Positions 1-6,751 are shown, counted from the stretch's first letter. The stretch is DNA of 7,350 nt from Chitinophagia bacterium (GCA_010021705.1 RGMU01000075.1:1-7350), one strand, 5' to 3'. Numbers and translations are program-made. The notes: generated from the sequence alone by a model not told the origin.

Positions 1-541
1 CATAGGGATAGGCTAACACTTTATAATAAGGCAGTTGTACTTGCTCAAACGCTTGTAGGCACTTATCCGTTATATCGCTTACTTGCAGTGGGGTGAGTTG
101 TGAAAAGTGCTCGTGGTGGTAGCCGTGCAGTGCAAGCTGTATGGTGGCACTGTCCATTTTATGGTAATCGGCTACGGTTAGCTTGTCGGTATCGGCTTCT
201 GTGGTACGGTCTGTTGTCAGGGTGCGGGTAATTACGAATATGGTAGCACACCACCCCATTTTTTGCAACAAAGGGTAGGCATATTCATAATTGTTATAAT
301 AGCCATCGTCAAAAGTAATTAATAGCGGTTTATATGGCAATGCCGGCAATGGCTTTTGTATCAACTGCAAGTACTCGTCTAATGCAATAGCTTTATAACC
401 CTCTTCCTGCAACCACTGCCACTGCCGGGCTAAGGTGTGCGGATTAACGGTTAAATAGTCTTCCGTACTGAGCATCACCTTATGGTACATCAGCACGGGA
501 ATGCCATGTTTATCGGGTAGCAAGTGGGCAAGGTTTATCAT
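1..541 (-). CDS. Polysaccharide deacetylase (NodB-like, carbohydrate esterase family 4), 3' end cut by window edge
   Basis: The first 180 residues of a NodB-fold deacetylase can be read without a stop; the C-terminus lies beyond position 1. An N-terminal segment with LMYHKV (residues 17-22) is typical of the family. TFDDGY (76-81) carries the presumed catalytic base Asp78 and metal ligand Asp79. LHGYHHEHFSQL (138-149) supplies the His-x3-His metal pair, His139 and His143. The third motif begins as AYPY (177-180) at the edge. Such enzymes remove N- or O-acetyl groups from surface or cell-wall glycans using a divalent metal. No signal peptide is visible, so the protein starts directly with the domain, as is seen in some LPS or capsule-associated members. 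The start is set by an ATGA overlap with the stop of the upstream glycosyltransferase, indicating translational coupling in one operon. The family is certain from the motifs; the actual substrate cannot be told. Confidence 0.9.
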   Translation of the reverse strand, partial: MINLAHLLPDKHGIPVLMYHKVMLSTEDYLTVNPHTLARQWQWLQEEGYKAIALDEYLQLIQKPLPALPYKPLLITFDDGYYNNYEYAYPLLQKMGWCATIFVITRTLTTDRTTEADTDKLTVADYHKMDSATIQLALHGYHHEHFSQLTPLQVSDITDKCLQAFEQVQLPYYKVLAYPY

Positions 542-1169
542 GGCTTAGCCTTATTTTGTTGGTTAAACGCTCTTATTTTTACATACTTCACAAATGTTTC
601 ATAAGCCAAATTTTTACAGAGCACATATCCCCAATACCCATCTAAAAAACCTAATCTAAGCACAAAGTGGTAAAAAAACGTAAACCTCGGACCCACCAGC
701 AACTTTAATAAGGAGATATTGCGCTTTTTTACAGCTGCTTTTTCAACAGCCCAGTTGGTATATAGCTGTATTTTTTGCACGTGGTCGGCAATGGTATAAT
801 AACTGTAATGGAGTAGATGCCCGGGTAAATAACCGGGTTTATCACCTTTGGTATTCATAGAAAATCCCTCATGCACTTTGTTTAGGTTCATGGTGGCGTG
901 GTGTTTGTTCAGCAGGCGTAATTTATATTCAGGATACCAGCCACAGTGCTTTATCCATTTACCGCAATAATTGTTCATTAAATTGAGATAGTAGGCATTG
1001 TGCAATGGTTGCTGCTTCATGGCAAGTATGGCTTGTATGAGCTTATCGTATCGGTAGAGTAACTATCCACTATTATTATTTCATCGGCTACCCTTTTAAG
1101 GCACTCTATACAGCGCGGTAGGTCTGCTTCTTCATTATAAGTGATAATAACCGATGATATTTTTATCAT
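538..1169 (-). pseudogene. Family-2 glycosyltransferase (WaaE/LgtF-like, LPS-core type), disrupted by internal deletion and frameshift
   Basis: Two adjacent pieces in different frames together resemble one small GT-A glycosyltransferase of the LPS-core type. The N-terminal piece starts with ATG at 1169 and reads MIKISSVIITYNEEADLPRC, then DEIIIVDSYSTD, the nucleotide-binding start of the GT2 fold; it meets a TGA at 1019-1017 after 50 codons. The C-terminal piece is open from about 1062, reads YDKLIQAILAMKQQP into NNYCGKWIKHCGWYPEYKLRLLN, and continues to 538 with LLHYSYY and LGFLDGYWGYVLCK, all typical of the family. The middle of the fold is missing, including the QKN helix and the LDADE (DxD-like) metal site that normally follow STD. 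From memory of family length (about 250-260 aa), some 45-55 codons are absent, and the loss is not a multiple of three. An internal Met at 1020 could start a 160-residue fragment, but this would have no donor-binding site. A real pseudogene and an assembly error are both possible. Confidence 0.85.
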
Positions 1170-1179
1170 TTTTTAAATC

Positions 1180-1187
1180 TACTTTTG
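1180..1187 (+). promoter_or_regulatory. Possible Bacteroidota -7 box for the YjbR-family gene
   Basis: TACTTTTG on the plus strand is identical to the minus-strand box at 1260-1253 and faces it. It would drive the YjbR-family gene with a leader of about 100 nt. No TTG element stands at the usual distance upstream (that stretch is A/T-rich). Candidate by motif and position only. The rest of the 1170-1293 intergenic region shows nothing else I can name. Confidence 0.25.
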
Positions 1188-1252
1188 TGGTGTAACGTCC
1201 CCCTATTACACACACCCTGTACTCGTTTTTGCAATATTTTATGCAACTAACG

Positions 1253-1260
1253 CAAAAGTA
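1253..1260 (-). promoter_or_regulatory. Possible Bacteroidota -7 box for the glycosyltransferase/deacetylase operon
   Basis: TACTTTTG on the minus strand matches the Bacteroidota sigma-factor -7 consensus TAnnTTTG at every fixed position and lies 84 bp upstream of the glycosyltransferase ATG. The expected TTG element 19-21 bp further upstream is only a T-rich stretch. An 8-mer with two free positions occurs by chance fairly often, so this is a candidate only. Confidence 0.3.
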
Positions 1261-1293
1261 ACCTATTTTAGCCACAATAAAATTGAACGCGTT

Positions 1294-1616
1294 ATGAACT
1301 TAGAAGGCTTGCGTGATTATGTGCTCTCTTTGCCCGATTCAGAAGAGTGTTTTCCGTTTGGAGAAATGGATGCTTTATATAAAGTAAGGGTAAAATATTT
1401 GCTATAATAGGGTTAGACGAAGTGCCCACACGGTTTAACGTGAAGTGTGAACCTGAATTAGCTATTCAATTAAGGGAAAAGCACTCTTTCATAATGCCCG
1501 GCTATCACATGAACAAAAAACACTGGAATACCATAGAACTTTTGCCCCACATACCGGATACAGATATTCAGGACTGGGTTAAGCATTCCTACAATGCAGT
1601 GAGAGGGAAGAAGTAG
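1294..1616 (+). pseudogene. YjbR/MmcQ-family (CyaY-like fold) DNA-binding protein, frameshifted by one base
   Basis: Frame one starts with ATG at 1294 and reads MNLEGLRDYVLSLPDSEECF then PFGEMDALYKV, the usual N-terminus of the family, before running into TAA at 1405-1407. The rest of the protein lies in another frame: GGT at 1389 opens GKIFAIIGLDEVPTRFNVKC, followed by the hallmark PGYHMNKKHWNTIEL and the C-terminal WVKHSYNAV, ending at TAG 1614-1616. Adding one base in the AGGG run at 1387-1390 (for example a fourth G) restores a single protein of about 107 residues, close to the family's usual 110-120. The family has a CyaY-like alpha/beta fold and is described as DNA-binding, but its biological role is poorly known. 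The remainder could start at the internal ATG 1422 as a 64-residue fragment lacking the first half. The gene converges on panC with a 5-bp gap. The conserved sequence on both sides of the shift suggests a very recent mutation or a sequencing error. Confidence 0.88.
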
Positions 1617-1624
1617 CCCTCTCA
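1600..1624. terminator. Hairpin at the convergent YjbR / panC junction, possible bidirectional terminator
   Basis: TGAGAGGG (1600-1607) and CCCTCTCA (1617-1624) form a perfect 8-bp, G/C-containing stem with a 9-nt loop. The loop ends with the TAG stop of the YjbR-family gene, and the right arm contains the panC stop (1624-1622). The position between two convergent genes fits a shared terminator. Neither side is followed by a clear T-tract, so it is not a textbook Rho-independent terminator; it may instead block the ribosome or RNA polymerase, or protect mRNA 3' ends. Confidence 0.5.
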
Positions 1625-2470
1625 TAATAGCATATTATCAATAAGCCTCACTGCACCTGCTTTTACCGCCATAAGGGCAACCATATCTACAGCCGGGTTG
1701 TAGTTTGATAATAGCTCTAAAGTATGGGCATTGGCTATGGTTATATATTCCGGGTGCATATTATGTGTTACTAACTTTTGAGCTACTTTTTGCTTTATAT
1801 CTTCAAAATCGCCCTCCTTTTGCCCGTCTTTTATGGCAAGCAGGCATTGGTAAATAACGGTAGCATTATTTTGTTCTTCAGCAGAAAGGCGTTTATTACG
1901 GGAACTCATAGCAAGCCCGCTATGTTCTCGCATTGTAGGGCAAATAACCACTTCAGGGTTTTGTATGTTTTGCCTTTGCTCTATCAGTAATTTTATTACC
2001 ATGCACTGTTGATAATCCTTTTGCCCTAAATACAAAAAGTGTGGCTCTACAATATCTAAAAGGCGGTTTACTATCATGCCCACACCCTTAAAATGCCCGG
2101 GGCGGTGCGCCCCCTCCAAAACTGTTTCTACATATCCAAAAGTAAAAGACGGTAGCGCATCTAATCCATTTGGGTACATTTCTTTCACGGTAGGTAAAAA
2201 AAGGATATCACAGCCTTGCCGAGTGAGTAAATTAAGGTCTTCAGCAACGGTTATGGGGTAGTTTTGATAGTCTGAAGGGTCGTTAAATTGGGTAGGATTT
2301 ACAAATATGCTTACTACACACACATCACACTGTCGTTTTGCAGCATCAAGAAGCGATAAATGCCCTTGATGAAGTGCACCCATAGTGGGCACAAAGCCAA
2401 TAGAACGGTGGTTTTTAGTAACAGAAGCGAGGTAATTTCTCAATTTTACCACTTCTTTAAATATTATCAT
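1622..2470 (-). CDS. panC: Pantothenate synthetase (pantoate--beta-alanine ligase)
   Basis: The enzyme joins pantoate and beta-alanine using ATP, through a pantoyl-adenylate, in the cytoplasmic last step of pantothenate (coenzyme A precursor) synthesis. The 282-residue length is standard. The nucleotidyltransferase HIGH-like motif is PTMGALHQGH (28-37), with His34 and His37. SIFVNPTQF (54-62) supplies the pantoate-binding Asn58 and Gln61. EGAHRPGHFKGV (119-130) and LGQKDYQQ (148-155, with Lys151) are the conserved ATP-site loops, and SSRNKRLS (189-196) is the KMSKS-like segment. All expected residues are present, so it should be active. It diverges from the synthase-like gene across a 100-bp A/T-rich region. 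A weak promoter-like pair on the minus strand (TTG at 2535-2533, 21 bp, then TATTTTCT) is too poor to call. panD, often next to panC in this phylum, is not adjacent here. Confidence 0.98.
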   Translation of the reverse strand: MIIFKEVVKLRNYLASVTKNHRSIGFVPTMGALHQGHLSLLDAAKRQCDVCVVSIFVNPTQFNDPSDYQNYPITVAEDLNLLTRQGCDILFLPTVKEMYPNGLDALPSFTFGYVETVLEGAHRPGHFKGVGMIVNRLLDIVEPHFLYLGQKDYQQCMVIKLLIEQRQNIQNPEVVICPTMREHSGLAMSSRNKRLSAEEQNNATVIYQCLLAIKDGQKEGDFEDIKQKVAQKLVTHNMHPEYITIANAHTLELLSNYNPAVDMVALMAVKAGAVRLIDNMLL

Positions 2471-2524
2471 AAATAAACCTATTGAAATAAGCCCGCAAAT
2501 TAAAGAAAATACACATAAATTTTG

Positions 2525-2532
2525 TAATTTTG
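2525..2532 (+). promoter_or_regulatory. Candidate -7 box for the synthase-like / DUF4270 / glmS operon
   Basis: TAATTTTG matches TAnnTTTG at all fixed positions and lies 38 bp upstream of the ATG at 2571, giving a plausible leader of about 30 nt. No TTG element is seen 19-21 bp upstream. It is the best promoter candidate in the panC divergent region for the plus-strand operon. Confidence 0.4.
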
Positions 2533-2570
2533 CAACCGTCTTCTATTATTAGCGTAGTTAACCACTTTAA

Positions 2571-3404
2571 ATGACTGCCGACCAAAAGAAAAGAGTATTA
2601 ATAATTACCAACGAACTGTCGCCCTACATTGAGTTTACCGACTTTGCGTACATACTCAATGAGCTCGCCATTAAAACCTTTGAAATCGGTTGTGAAATCA
2701 GGATAATTATGCCCCGCTTTGGCGTAATAAATGAACGCCGCCACAGATTGCATGAGGTTGTGCGCCTATCGGGCATCAATATCATTATTGATAAAGATGA
2801 CTATCCGTTGCAAATTAAGGTAGCCTCGTTGCCTAATGCACGTCTTCAAGTCTATTTCATGGAAAATGAAGACTATTTTAAGCGCAAAGCAGTGTTCCGT
2901 GATGACCAAGATGTGTTTTTTGACGATAATGCAGACCGCACTGTCTTCTTTTGCAAAAGTGCCTTAGAAACCGTTAAAAAATTTGGTTGGCCTCCGCACA
3001 TCATTCACTGCCATGGCTGGATGACCTCACTAATACCGCTATTCTTAAAAACTGCTTACAGACGTGAGCCTGTTTTTAACTACTCTAAAGCCATTTATAC
3101 GGCACAGGCATCGCAGTTTGAAGAAAAATTAAGCCCTAATTTACTCAAAAAGGCTTTAATATCTCCGGATATAAAGGAATCAGATTTAGATGCTCTTCTA
3201 CCCTGCACTAATGATGCGCTTACAATATGCGCATCACGTTTTGCAGACGTGGTTATCAATGGGTCGGAAGAGTTGAGTGAAGAAGTAAATTCCGAACTCA
3301 TTGGTATGAAATATAAAACCATAGTTCCTTATCAAGAAGAGTGGAAAGAAGATGTATCAAGCCTTAAAGAACTCTATAAAACCGTTATAGAAGAAGTACA
3401 ATAA
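2571..3404 (+). CDS. Short glycogen/starch-synthase-like protein (GT5 N-terminal domain only)
   Basis: This 277-residue protein is the short Bacteroidota form usually annotated as glycogen/starch synthase. It aligns with the N-terminal Rossmann domain of GT5 synthases: KRVLIITNELSPY (7-19) as the first strand, EIRIIMPRFGVINERRHRLH (42-61), ADRTVFFCKSALETVKKFGW (121-140) and HCHGWMTSLIPLFLKTAY (146-163), the counterpart of the HxHDW region. Two things are lacking. The K-x-G-G-L/A motif that binds ADP-glucose after the first strand is replaced by EFTDFAYI (21-28), and the whole C-terminal GT-B domain, normally about 200 residues, is absent without sign of a frameshift, since the gene ends cleanly 41 bp before the next. 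It is therefore unlikely to be a working synthase alone, and a symbol such as glgA would mislead. Its place as first gene of a run with DUF4270 and glmS suggests an envelope or amino-sugar connection, which is inference. Confidence 0.85.
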   Translation: MTADQKKRVLIITNELSPYIEFTDFAYILNELAIKTFEIGCEIRIIMPRFGVINERRHRLHEVVRLSGINIIIDKDDYPLQIKVASLPNARLQVYFMENEDYFKRKAVFRDDQDVFFDDNADRTVFFCKSALETVKKFGWPPHIIHCHGWMTSLIPLFLKTAYRREPVFNYSKAIYTAQASQFEEKLSPNLLKKALISPDIKESDLDALLPCTNDALTICASRFADVVINGSEELSEEVNSELIGMKYKTIVPYQEEWKEDVSSLKELYKTVIEEVQ

Positions 3405-3445
3405 CCCATATTCATTGTTTACATAAAATAACAGAGCTCTTCATT

Positions 3446-4864
3446 TTGAAGTACCTTATACCTACAACAACATACCTATTAGTAGCCATCGCCATTATAT
3501 GGCTTGGCTTGGCTGGGTGTAAAGAAAATACGCTTATCAACTCGTCTATTGTACCCAATAACGATTCAACGTCTTTACAATCTATAACTTTAGGTTGCAT
3601 AACTCATTCTTTTTTTGACAAAGATGTGGTAACATCAGTAAACATATCGGGTATTAACGTAAATCAAGCTGTGGGTTGTATGCAGGACTCCTTTTTTGGC
3701 GGTACTGTAGCATCTACCTACTTTCAGTTGTTGAACCCTAACATTGGGGCAGCCCCATTTGATACCACCTACCATTTTGACTCTGCCTTTCTGTTTATAC
3801 CCTATTCAGGCTTTAGCTATGGCGATACATCTGACTACAATGCCACGCAAACCTACCAAGTATATACCCCGTTAGATACTTTAGGATATAGTACCTACTA
3901 TTATCCTGATGCCTACAAAACAATGGATATGACCAATCCATTAAGCGACCCCATCACAGTAAATGTACATAACTTGGCAGACTCAGTTACAATAAATGGC
4001 AAAAAATATAGCCCCGGATTAAGGTTAAAGCTAAAAGTGCTACCTACGCTTTCTAAAATTAATCATGCTTTATTTTATAGTCAAAACGCTGATAATAAAA
4101 TACAAGCCTTTATAGATGATTTTAAGGGTATATGCCTTCGCCCTGCCGATACGCGCAGTACCGGTAAAGTTATCCCCTATTTTAGGCTAAACGGCTCTAC
4201 ACTGTATGAAGAGGCTGCCATAGTGTTGCATTACCACCGCATTGGTGATGCCGATACGGTATTAGAATATTTTCATGGTAGAAGCTATTGTGCCCACTTT
4301 AACAGTATCACAAAATCCTATTCCCGTAGCCCTGTAAACGCACTTTATACCTCTACACAGGTGAATGACAGTATAGTGGCTATTCAGAATATGCCTGGTA
4401 GTAGCATAGATGTGGTAATACCGGATATTAACAAAATACCCAAAAACGCGGTAATCAACAAAGTAGAACTCCAAATTTCCTTTTTACCATCTTATAATAA
4501 CACAAAATATGCCCTCCCGCAACAGCTTTTTGTTACCGGTATAGGCAATGGTACCTACCCGGCGGGCATACCAGCAGGTTCAAAGTATGATATTGAAGAC
4601 AGAAAGCCCATCACAAGCCTATCTCCCTACTCTATATTAGACGGTAATTCCCACGCCTTGGGGTCTCCGGCAATCACCACTTATACCATAGGAATACCAC
4701 GCGAATACATGGCTTCTTTGGCGGCTCAAAACAATAGCTTACATTTGCAGGTGCATGGCTCGCAGGTTTATTATGGAGCTTTGAGAATGCTGGCTGCGGG
4801 AGGAAGTTACTCTAATCCCCGCTACCAAACAAAACTCTTCATTGTTTACTCAACTATTAAATAA
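3446..4864 (+). CDS. DUF4270 family lipoprotein, TTG start
   Basis: A 472-residue predicted lipoprotein. Residues 1-25 form a signal peptide with a long hydrophobic stretch (LLVAIAIIWLGL) and a lipobox LAGC, so Cys25 would be lipidated. The following KEN resembles the charged lipoprotein export signal that sends some Bacteroidota lipoproteins to the cell surface. The body resembles DUF4270: a DSFFGGTVASTYFQL segment (81-95), HFDSAFLFIPYSGFSYGDT (110-128) with TYQVYTPLD (136-144), a later DVVIPDINKIPKNAVINKVE segment, and a C-terminal strand-rich end (YQTKLFIVYS). The composition, rich in Tyr, Ser, Thr and Asn, suits a secreted beta-rich protein. The only start that keeps the signal peptide is TTG at 3446; no in-frame ATG or GTG lies nearby. 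Function is unknown for the family. It lies 41 bp after the synthase-like gene and 12 bp before glmS, probably cotranscribed. Confidence 0.85.
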   Translation: MKYLIPTTTYLLVAIAIIWLGLAGCKENTLINSSIVPNNDSTSLQSITLGCITHSFFDKDVVTSVNISGINVNQAVGCMQDSFFGGTVASTYFQLLNPNIGAAPFDTTYHFDSAFLFIPYSGFSYGDTSDYNATQTYQVYTPLDTLGYSTYYYPDAYKTMDMTNPLSDPITVNVHNLADSVTINGKKYSPGLRLKLKVLPTLSKINHALFYSQNADNKIQAFIDDFKGICLRPADTRSTGKVIPYFRLNGSTLYEEAAIVLHYHRIGDADTVLEYFHGRSYCAHFNSITKSYSRSPVNALYTSTQVNDSIVAIQNMPGSSIDVVIPDINKIPKNAVINKVELQISFLPSYNNTKYALPQQLFVTGIGNGTYPAGIPAGSKYDIEDRKPITSLSPYSILDGNSHALGSPAITTYTIGIPREYMASLAAQNNSLHLQVHGSQVYYGALRMLAAGGSYSNPRYQTKLFIVYSTIK

Positions 4865-4876
4865 ATTTTTTATAAT

Positions 4877-6715
4877 ATGTGTGGAATTGTTGGATACATA
4901 GGAAATAGAGAAGCCTTTCCAATACTTATTAAAGGATTAAAGCGGTTGGAATATCGCGGCTATGATAGTGCGGGTGTAGCCTTAGTAAATGGCTCAATGC
5001 ACATTTTTAAGAAGGCGGGTAAGGTTGTTGACTTAGAAAAAATAGTTGACCTAACTAAAACTTCTGCTACTGTAGGTATTGGGCATACCCGTTGGGCAAC
5101 GCATGGCGAGCCTAATGACGTAAACGCCCACCCCCACATCTCCCAATCAGGCGATTTGGCTATTATTCACAACGGCATTATAGAAAATTACGCTTCTATA
5201 AAAGAGGAACTTACCAAAAGGGGCTATACCTTCAAGTCAGACACCGATACCGAAGTGTTGGTAAACCTTATAGAAGAAGTACAAAAAACAGATGATACCT
5301 CTTTAGACAATGCAGTACGCATAGCACTAAACGAAGTAGTAGGGGCTTATGCTATTGTTGTGCTAAACCTAAACAATCCTGACCAGATTATAGCTGCCCG
5401 TAAAGGTAGCCCTTTGGTGATAGGCATAGGTGAAGACGAGTTTTTTGTAGCCTCTGATGCGTCTCCTATTATAGAGTACACTAAAAATGTAGTTTACTTA
5501 GACGACCAAGAGTACGCCGTAATAAACCGTAATGGGCAGTATGCCATACGTACATTAGGCAATGTTGAAAAGTCGCATGAAATTCAAAAGTTAGAATTTT
5601 CTTTAGAGCTAATAGAGAAAGGTGGTTTTGAACACTTTATGCTTAAAGAAATATACGAACAGCCTAAAGCTATTGCCGACTCGCTACGTGGTAGAATGAA
5701 TGCTATGCAAGGCTGGATACGCTTAGGAGGCATTAACGAATATATTAAACGCATAGACAATGCGTCTCGCATTATTATTACCGCCTGCGGCACTTCATGG
5801 CATAGTGGGCTAATAGGCGAATACATTATTGAAGACCTTGCCCGCATCCCGGTAGAAGTGGAGTATGCTTCTGAATTTAGATACCGTAACCCCATCATTG
5901 GTGAAGATGATGTGGTAATAGCCATTTCACAATCCGGTGAAACCGCTGATACCTTAGCCGCTATAGAACTTGCCAAAGAACGCCGTGCCCTCATATATGG
6001 TATATGCAATGTGATAGGTTCTTCTATTGCACGTGCTTCCCACGCAGGTAGCTATACCCATGCAGGACCGGAAATAGGCGTGGCTTCCACTAAAGCCTTT
6101 TGTACGCAAATATCCATTATCACGCTTATTGCTTTGCAGATAGCAAATGTTAAAGGCACATTACCTACTACAAAGCTCCGTCAGTTGCTTTATGAAATAG
6201 AGCAGATACCGCGCAAAATAGAAGAAGCCTTAGCCACAGACTCAGTAGTGAAAGAAATTGCAGCCATATACAAAGACGCTACCAACTTCCTTTACTTAGG
6301 CAGGGGCTATAACTTCCCTGTAGCATTGGAAGGAGCCTTAAAGTTAAAAGAAATATCTTACATCCATGCAGAAGGCTACCCCGCTGCTGAAATGAAGCAC
6401 GGACCTATTGCATTGATAGATGAAAATATGCCGGTTGTGTTTTTAGCAACCAACAAAAGTGCTTATGAAAAAATAGTTTCCAATGTGCAGGAGGTAAAAG
6501 CCCGCAAAGGCAAAATTATTGCCGTAGTGCACAAAGGCGACACCCATATCAGAAGCCTTGCCGACCACATTATAGAAGTGCCGGAAACAGACGAATTATT
6601 GTCTCCATTAGTAACTATAGTGCCATTGCAGCTTTTAGCCTACCATATTGCCATTATGAGAGGCTGTAACGTTGACCAGCCACGCAATCTTGCCAAATCG
6701 GTAACTGTAGAATAA
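4877..6715 (+). CDS. glmS: Glutamine--fructose-6-phosphate aminotransferase (isomerizing)
   Basis: It makes glucosamine-6-phosphate from fructose-6-phosphate and glutamine, the first committed step to UDP-GlcNAc for peptidoglycan and LPS. At 612 residues it is full length. The N-terminal glutaminase has Cys2 (MCGIVGYIG, exposed after Met removal), YRGYDSAGVAL (26-36), HTRWATHG (70-77) and HNGIIENY (98-105). Two SIS sugar-phosphate domains follow: CGTSWHSG (304-311), SQSGETADT (351-359) and STKAFCTQ (404-411) in the first, then LGRGYNFPVALEGALKLKE (474-492) with Glu492, and MKHGP (506-510) with His508. The C-terminal tail DQPRNLAKSVTVE (600-612) carries the conserved Lys607 that closes the active site. 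All key residues are present. The start lies 12 bp behind the DUF4270 stop in an A/T-rich stretch, with no room for a glmS ribozyme or other leader, so control presumably acts at the operon promoter. Confidence 0.99.
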   Translation: MCGIVGYIGNREAFPILIKGLKRLEYRGYDSAGVALVNGSMHIFKKAGKVVDLEKIVDLTKTSATVGIGHTRWATHGEPNDVNAHPHISQSGDLAIIHNGIIENYASIKEELTKRGYTFKSDTDTEVLVNLIEEVQKTDDTSLDNAVRIALNEVVGAYAIVVLNLNNPDQIIAARKGSPLVIGIGEDEFFVASDASPIIEYTKNVVYLDDQEYAVINRNGQYAIRTLGNVEKSHEIQKLEFSLELIEKGGFEHFMLKEIYEQPKAIADSLRGRMNAMQGWIRLGGINEYIKRIDNASRIIITACGTSWHSGLIGEYIIEDLARIPVEVEYASEFRYRNPIIGEDDVVIAISQSGETADTLAAIELAKERRALIYGICNVIGSSIARASHAGSYTHAGPEIGVASTKAFCTQISIITLIALQIANVKGTLPTTKLRQLLYEIEQIPRKIEEALATDSVVKEIAAIYKDATNFLYLGRGYNFPVALEGALKLKEISYIHAEGYPAAEMKHGPIALIDENMPVVFLATNKSAYEKIVSNVQEVKARKGKIIAVVHKGDTHIRSLADHIIEVPETDELLSPLVTIVPLQLLAYHIAIMRGCNVDQPRNLAKSVTVE

Positions 6716-6721
6716 CCCCTG

Positions 6722-6751
6722 TTGTTTTTTTAGCCATTTAGTATAACTTTT
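6722..6751 (+). promoter_or_regulatory. Candidate Bacteroidota promoter before metK (TTG-N19-TAACTTTT)
   Basis: TTG at 6722-6724 is followed after exactly 19 bp by TAACTTTT (6744-6751), one base off TAnnTTTG. The spacing is canonical for the phylum. Transcription would begin only a few bases before the metK ATG at 6762, giving an almost leaderless mRNA, so cotranscription from the glmS operon is an alternative. No hairpin terminator and no room for a SAM riboswitch are seen in the 46-bp gap. Confidence 0.35.

Noticed and set aside
1044..1053. Tandem TATCG repeat as a microsatellite
   Set aside because: Only two copies of five bases; noted solely as possible microhomology at the glycosyltransferase junction.
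1422..1616. A stand-alone 64-residue protein starting at the internal ATG 1422
   Set aside because: Conserved family sequence continues upstream in the same frame to 1389 and then in another frame to the ATG at 1294, so this is the second half of a frameshifted gene rather than a small gene of its own.
1778..2261. Two open frames of 70 and 61 codons on the plus strand opposite panC
   Set aside because: Both are antisense to conserved PanC motifs and have no recognisable protein features or start signals.
3095..3600. Minus-strand open frames of 75 and 62 codons opposite the synthase-like gene and the DUF4270 start
   Set aside because: They overlap well-supported genes in antisense, with Ser/Ile-rich shadow composition and no promoter evidence.
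4262..4474. A 70-codon minus-strand open frame opposite the DUF4270 gene
   Set aside because: Antisense shadow of a Tyr/Asn-rich coding region; no independent support.
4865..4876. Possible glmS ribozyme upstream of glmS
   Set aside because: Only 12 bp separate glmS from the preceding stop codon, and no ribozyme-like pseudoknot is possible; the ribozyme is characteristic of Firmicutes and related groups.
5584..6009. A 141-codon open frame on the minus strand inside glmS
   Set aside because: It lies wholly antisense to conserved SIS-domain coding sequence, is rich in Ser, Ile and Arg as expected for a reverse-frame shadow, and resembles no family I know.
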